Source: Candidatus Aegiribacteria sp. MLS_C
GTDB taxonomy: Bacteria; Fermentibacterota; Fermentibacteria; Fermentibacterales; JCC-6
NCBI GenBank assembly: GCA_002030045.1
Contig: LQBI01000024.1
Coordinates: 271,467 to 335,466 of the forward strand
Direction: 5' to 3'
DNA: 64,000 nt
Numbering within the stretch: the stretch's first letter is position 1; every line of letters starts with the position of its first letter. Positions 61,387 through 64,000 of the stretch are shown here, in pieces. The position numbers and the translations under genes were made by a program. The notes below the pieces were generated by a model. It made no database searches. It saw only the letters and a program-made list of their open reading frames with translations, and had not been told where the DNA came from.

Positions 61387-62331
61387 ATGGACTGGAAAGG
61401 TCTTCCCAGGGAGAGTACGGACTGCATCCTCTGCGGTTCCGGTTCCAGCAGACTGCTCAGCGTTCAGGACGGGTGGCCCGTGGTCAGGTGCAACCGATGC
61501 GGGCTGGTATACCTAAGGGAGAGACCGTCTGAACGCGCCGTCGAGGAGATGTACGGCAAAGCCTACTACGAGGACGGCGATGTCGGCTACCAGGGGTACG
61601 TTAAGACGTTCGAGAAGTACCGCCGCATCTTTCAAGGGATCTTCGAGAGGCGCAACAGGGACCTGCGAAGGCATACGGAAGGCAACCGACTTCTCGAGGT
61701 TGGCTGCGCCTACGGCTTCCTTCTGGATCACCTCAGGGACAGGGGATGGAACGTGACCGGTGTCGAGGTGAGCCCCCTTTCCTCGGCGTACGCCAGGGAC
61801 ATCCTCGGACTGAACGTCCTGACCGGGACCGTCGAGGGGGTCGACCTCCCACTCGGCTCCTTTGACGTGGTGCTTCTGCTGGACGTCCTGGAACATCTTC
61901 ATAGACCCTTCGACGTCCTGAAGAGGATAGGGCGGCTGCTGTCTCCCGGGGGCATCCTTGTCGTGCAGTGCCCCTGGGAACTGTTCCACTGGGAGGAGGC
62001 GGCCGAAGCGATACTGAAAGGCATGAGACCGGGAACCATAAGACCCGATGCCGTGCCGGCGCATCTCTACTTCTTCAACCCGTCCACACTGGACAAGGTC
62101 CTGCTCAAGGGCGGTTTCAGGACGGTGGCGAGGCAGTCGGGCAACTACGGCGAGATCAGGAGGAGGATAGACCCTCCAGCCATATGGACCGGCAATCCTC
62201 TGACTGCCTCGCTCAGATTCCTCTACTTCCGCCTCGGGCTGCAAAGGGTTCTGTACGCTGTCGCCAGGCTGCTCCATCTGGGCAACGGTCTCATTCGCTA
62301 CGCGAAACCCCTGCGGGAGACCGACCGATGA
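61387..62331 (+). CDS. SAM-dependent methyltransferase with N-terminal zinc site
   Basis: This 314-residue protein begins with a zinc-ribbon-like segment (CILCGSGSSRLL and VVRCNRCGLVYLRE), as in sugar or cell-surface methyltransferases that act on activated substrates. The AdoMet domain follows: motif I LLEVGCAYGFLLDHLRD, GVEVSPLSSAYA and DVVLLLDVLEHLHRPFDVL. It is probably a surface-glycan methyltransferase. The ATG at 61387 has AAGGGGGG upstream; a TTG at 61372 is less likely. It overlaps the next gene by four bases. Confidence 0.88.
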   Translation: MDWKGLPRESTDCILCGSGSSRLLSVQDGWPVVRCNRCGLVYLRERPSERAVEEMYGKAYYEDGDVGYQGYVKTFEKYRRIFQGIFERRNRDLRRHTEGNRLLEVGCAYGFLLDHLRDRGWNVTGVEVSPLSSAYARDILGLNVLTGTVEGVDLPLGSFDVVLLLDVLEHLHRPFDVLKRIGRLLSPGGILVVQCPWELFHWEEAAEAILKGMRPGTIRPDAVPAHLYFFNPSTLDKVLLKGGFRTVARQSGNYGEIRRRIDPPAIWTGNPLTASLRFLYFRLGLQRVLYAVARLLHLGNGLIRYAKPLRETDR

Positions 62332-63293
62332 ACGCCATGGTACTCTGTGCCGGTCCGGGCACCCGCCTGCGACCTCTCACCGAATCGATACCCAAGCCTC
62401 TTGTAAGGATAGCCGGTTTCACACTGCTCCTGGACACTCTTCACCACCTGTCCCGTCAGGGCGTGAGGAAGGCCGTGATAAACGCTTCCTGGCAGGGCCG
62501 CCGAATGGAGGAATGGCTGCATGCCACTCCCCTGCCGCTGGAGACCGTGTTCCAGCCCGAGGAGGAACCCCTCGGAACTGCCGGAGCAGTGAGAAGGGCG
62601 CTTCCGCATCTGGGTGACGCGTTCCTGGTGGTATACGGTGACAATCTGAGCAGACAGCCCTTTGCTCCGCTGGTCAGAATACAGGAGGAAACAGGCGCGG
62701 AGCTGGTGATGGCACTCTCTCCCACGGGGCAGCCGTCGAGCAAGGGCATAGTGCTGACCGGACCCGACCGTTCGGTTGAGGCGTTCAGGGAGAAACCCCC
62801 GGATGATATCGCGGAGTCCAACATGGCCAGCTCGGGGCTCTACTTCTGTCTCGGTTCGGCTATGGAAAGCCTTGAGGACGGGGAGAGATGCGATTTCGGA
62901 CTCGACCTCCTTCCCAGGATGCTGAGCGAGAACAGACTGATCGCGGCGGACACCACTGGAGGTTACACGAGGGACACAGGTACATGGAGGGATTATCACC
63001 TGGCCTGTCACGATGTGCTTTCCGGGAGGGTACTGCCCTATTCCCGTGAAGCCGAACCGGTGAACGGGGTTCTTCTGGAGAACGACCAGGACTGGTCCGG
63101 CATCTCACTGAACGGAACCATCTGGACCGAGGCGGGTTCCAGAGTGGGCGAGGGATGCGTACTGAATAACTGTGTGGTGCTTGAAGGAGCCGTTGTGGGC
63201 AGGGAGTGCAGGCTTGCGAACGCTCTGGTCATGCCGGGGTCAAGCGTCCCTGACGGAACCGTCGCCGATGACAAGTACCTGAAAACCTTCTGA
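62328..63293 (+). CDS. Sugar-phosphate nucleotidyltransferase with left-handed beta-helix tail
   Basis: This 321-residue enzyme has the pyrophosphorylase signature CAGPGTRLRPLTESIPKPL at the N terminus (GPG where GxG is usual), the conserved LGTAGAVRRALPHLGD, and VVYGDNL with the metal-binding aspartate. The C-terminal part has hexapeptide repeats (GVLLENDQDWSGISLNGTIW, GRECRLANALVMPG). Next to a GmhA-like isomerase it may be a heptose-1-phosphate guanylyltransferase (HddC-like) or a mannose- or glucose-type enzyme. It overlaps the methyltransferase by four bases (ATGA). Confidence 0.88.
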   Translation: MNAMVLCAGPGTRLRPLTESIPKPLVRIAGFTLLLDTLHHLSRQGVRKAVINASWQGRRMEEWLHATPLPLETVFQPEEEPLGTAGAVRRALPHLGDAFLVVYGDNLSRQPFAPLVRIQEETGAELVMALSPTGQPSSKGIVLTGPDRSVEAFREKPPDDIAESNMASSGLYFCLGSAMESLEDGERCDFGLDLLPRMLSENRLIAADTTGGYTRDTGTWRDYHLACHDVLSGRVLPYSREAEPVNGVLLENDQDWSGISLNGTIWTEAGSRVGEGCVLNNCVVLEGAVVGRECRLANALVMPGSSVPDGTVADDKYLKTF

Positions 63294-63304
63294 ATGGAGC
63301 GGCC

Positions 63305-63898
63305 ATGCTGCAGGAAATCAGCAATTATCTTGATCAGATAAGCGCTCTGGTCCTGAAGATCCCTTCACGAAATGTTGAGAAACTGGCCATGATAATACTG
63401 GATGCCTATGCAAGAGGGAGCAGGATCTTCATTTTCGGTAACGGGGGAGGCTCCGCGACCTCCAGCCATTTCGCATGCGACCTGGCGAAGGGGACCGCCG
63501 TTCCGGGCAAACCCCGTCTGAAGGCTATCAGCCTCGCCGACAACGTACCGATGATCACAGCCTGGGCGAACGACACGGATTACACCAACACCTTCGGAGA
63601 ACAGCTGAAGAACCTGGTGGAGAAGGATGACGTGGTCATAGGTCTTTCCGGTAGCGGAATGAGCCCCAATGTGATAAACGCTTTCAGGGTAGCCAACGAG
63701 GCCGGAGCCGTTTCAGTCCTTTTCTCGGGCTTCGAGGGCGGAGCGGCGGTGGAGGTTGCCAGAGAATCCATCGTGGTACCCAGCGAGGACATGCAGCAGA
63801 TCGAGGACGTTCACCTCATCCTGTGCCACATAGTCTTCAGGATGGTGCGCAACCGCATATGGGGGAAAGGAACGGGAGCAGCATCTTCGCAGTGCTGA
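63305..63898 (+). CDS. gmhA: SIS-domain phosphosugar isomerase, GmhA-like
   Basis: This 197-residue protein has the SIS-domain phosphosugar site RIFIFGNGGGSATSSHFACD, GLSGSGMSPNVINAFRVAN and the late MQQIEDVHLILCHIVFRMV helix with the catalytic-type Glu/His, typical of sedoheptulose-7-phosphate isomerase. It would make D-glycero-D-manno-heptose 7-phosphate for lipopolysaccharide or another surface glycan. The last in-window gene of the plus-strand cluster; it follows the nucleotidyltransferase by 11 bases. Confidence 0.88.
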   Translation: MLQEISNYLDQISALVLKIPSRNVEKLAMIILDAYARGSRIFIFGNGGGSATSSHFACDLAKGTAVPGKPRLKAISLADNVPMITAWANDTDYTNTFGEQLKNLVEKDDVVIGLSGSGMSPNVINAFRVANEAGAVSVLFSGFEGGAAVEVARESIVVPSEDMQQIEDVHLILCHIVFRMVRNRIWGKGTGAASSQC

Positions 63899-64000
63899 TT
63901 GACCTTTCTTTCGGGCGCCCTGCTATGAGAAGTCTTGCTTCATGCGACTGCTCATTAGGTAATTCGGGAATACAGCACTGATAATGAGCCGGTTTCAGGG
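63899..64000. other. Right-edge intergenic sequence
   Basis: These last 102 bases contain no gene I can support. TTGACC at 63899-63904 resembles a -35 box, but no good -10 follows at the usual spacing. Confidence 0.5.

Noticed and set aside
1-64000. tRNA, rRNA, CRISPR array, transposon or prophage genes
   Set aside because: No tRNA T-loop consensus, ribosomal RNA segments, direct-repeat arrays, transposase or phage gene motifs were recognised. A tRNA scan would be needed to exclude a single tRNA with certainty.

Overview
The window is one dense, high-GC bacterial chromosome segment of about 57 protein genes, nearly all on the minus strand. No tRNA, rRNA, CRISPR array or insertion sequence was seen. 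The primary sigma factor at the right end is the short type typical of Bacteroidetes and relatives. With gingipain-type (C25) and tricorn-type proteases, heptose genes and an anaerobic hydrogenase, this suggests a fermentative, strictly anaerobic member of the FCB superphylum, possibly a candidate phylum such as Fermentibacterota. That placement is inference; no marker phylogeny was run.

Left part (1-15735): a glycyl radical enzyme of the dehydratase class (cut by the window edge a few codons before its end) and its radical-SAM activase, followed by a 17-gene cluster for a group 4 membrane [NiFe] hydrogenase. The cluster combines hydrogenase core subunits, two large antiporter-like subunits, a full Mrp/Mnh-type set (B, C, D, E, F, G and an MbhD/E-like protein), a maturation protease, and at its promoter-proximal end a flavin/Fe-S pair related to the beta and gamma subunits of soluble sulfhydrogenase. 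The likely product is an ion-pumping H2-evolving or H2-consuming complex with an NAD(P)H or ferredoxin input module.

Middle left (15736-32265): a 610-base intergenic region with two inverted repeats; a four-gene operon of two lytic transglycosylases flanking two large TPR proteins; asd; a coiled-coil zinc-ribbon protein; holA; a PpiD-like membrane chaperone; and an Fe/B12-type ABC importer.

Middle (32256-46553): a macromolecular synthesis and chaperone run, dnaK-dnaJ-mutS2-dnaG-sigma, running into the ABC importer, and a cofactor operon (GGDEF protein, amidohydrolase, nadC, coaX, coaC, mtnA) with overlapping genes.

Right part (46674-64000): two small lipoproteins, one with three acidic tandem repeats; rpsD; secreted proteases (C25 and tricorn families); an HD hydrolase; an isocitrate/isopropylmalate-type dehydrogenase; a GT-C-like membrane protein; an M23 peptidase; the primary sigma factor; and a short plus-strand sugar-nucleotide cluster (methyltransferase, nucleotidyltransferase, GmhA-like isomerase). 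Several genes appear to start at TTG and some possibly at CTG, and many gene ends carry GC-rich hairpins without U tracts.
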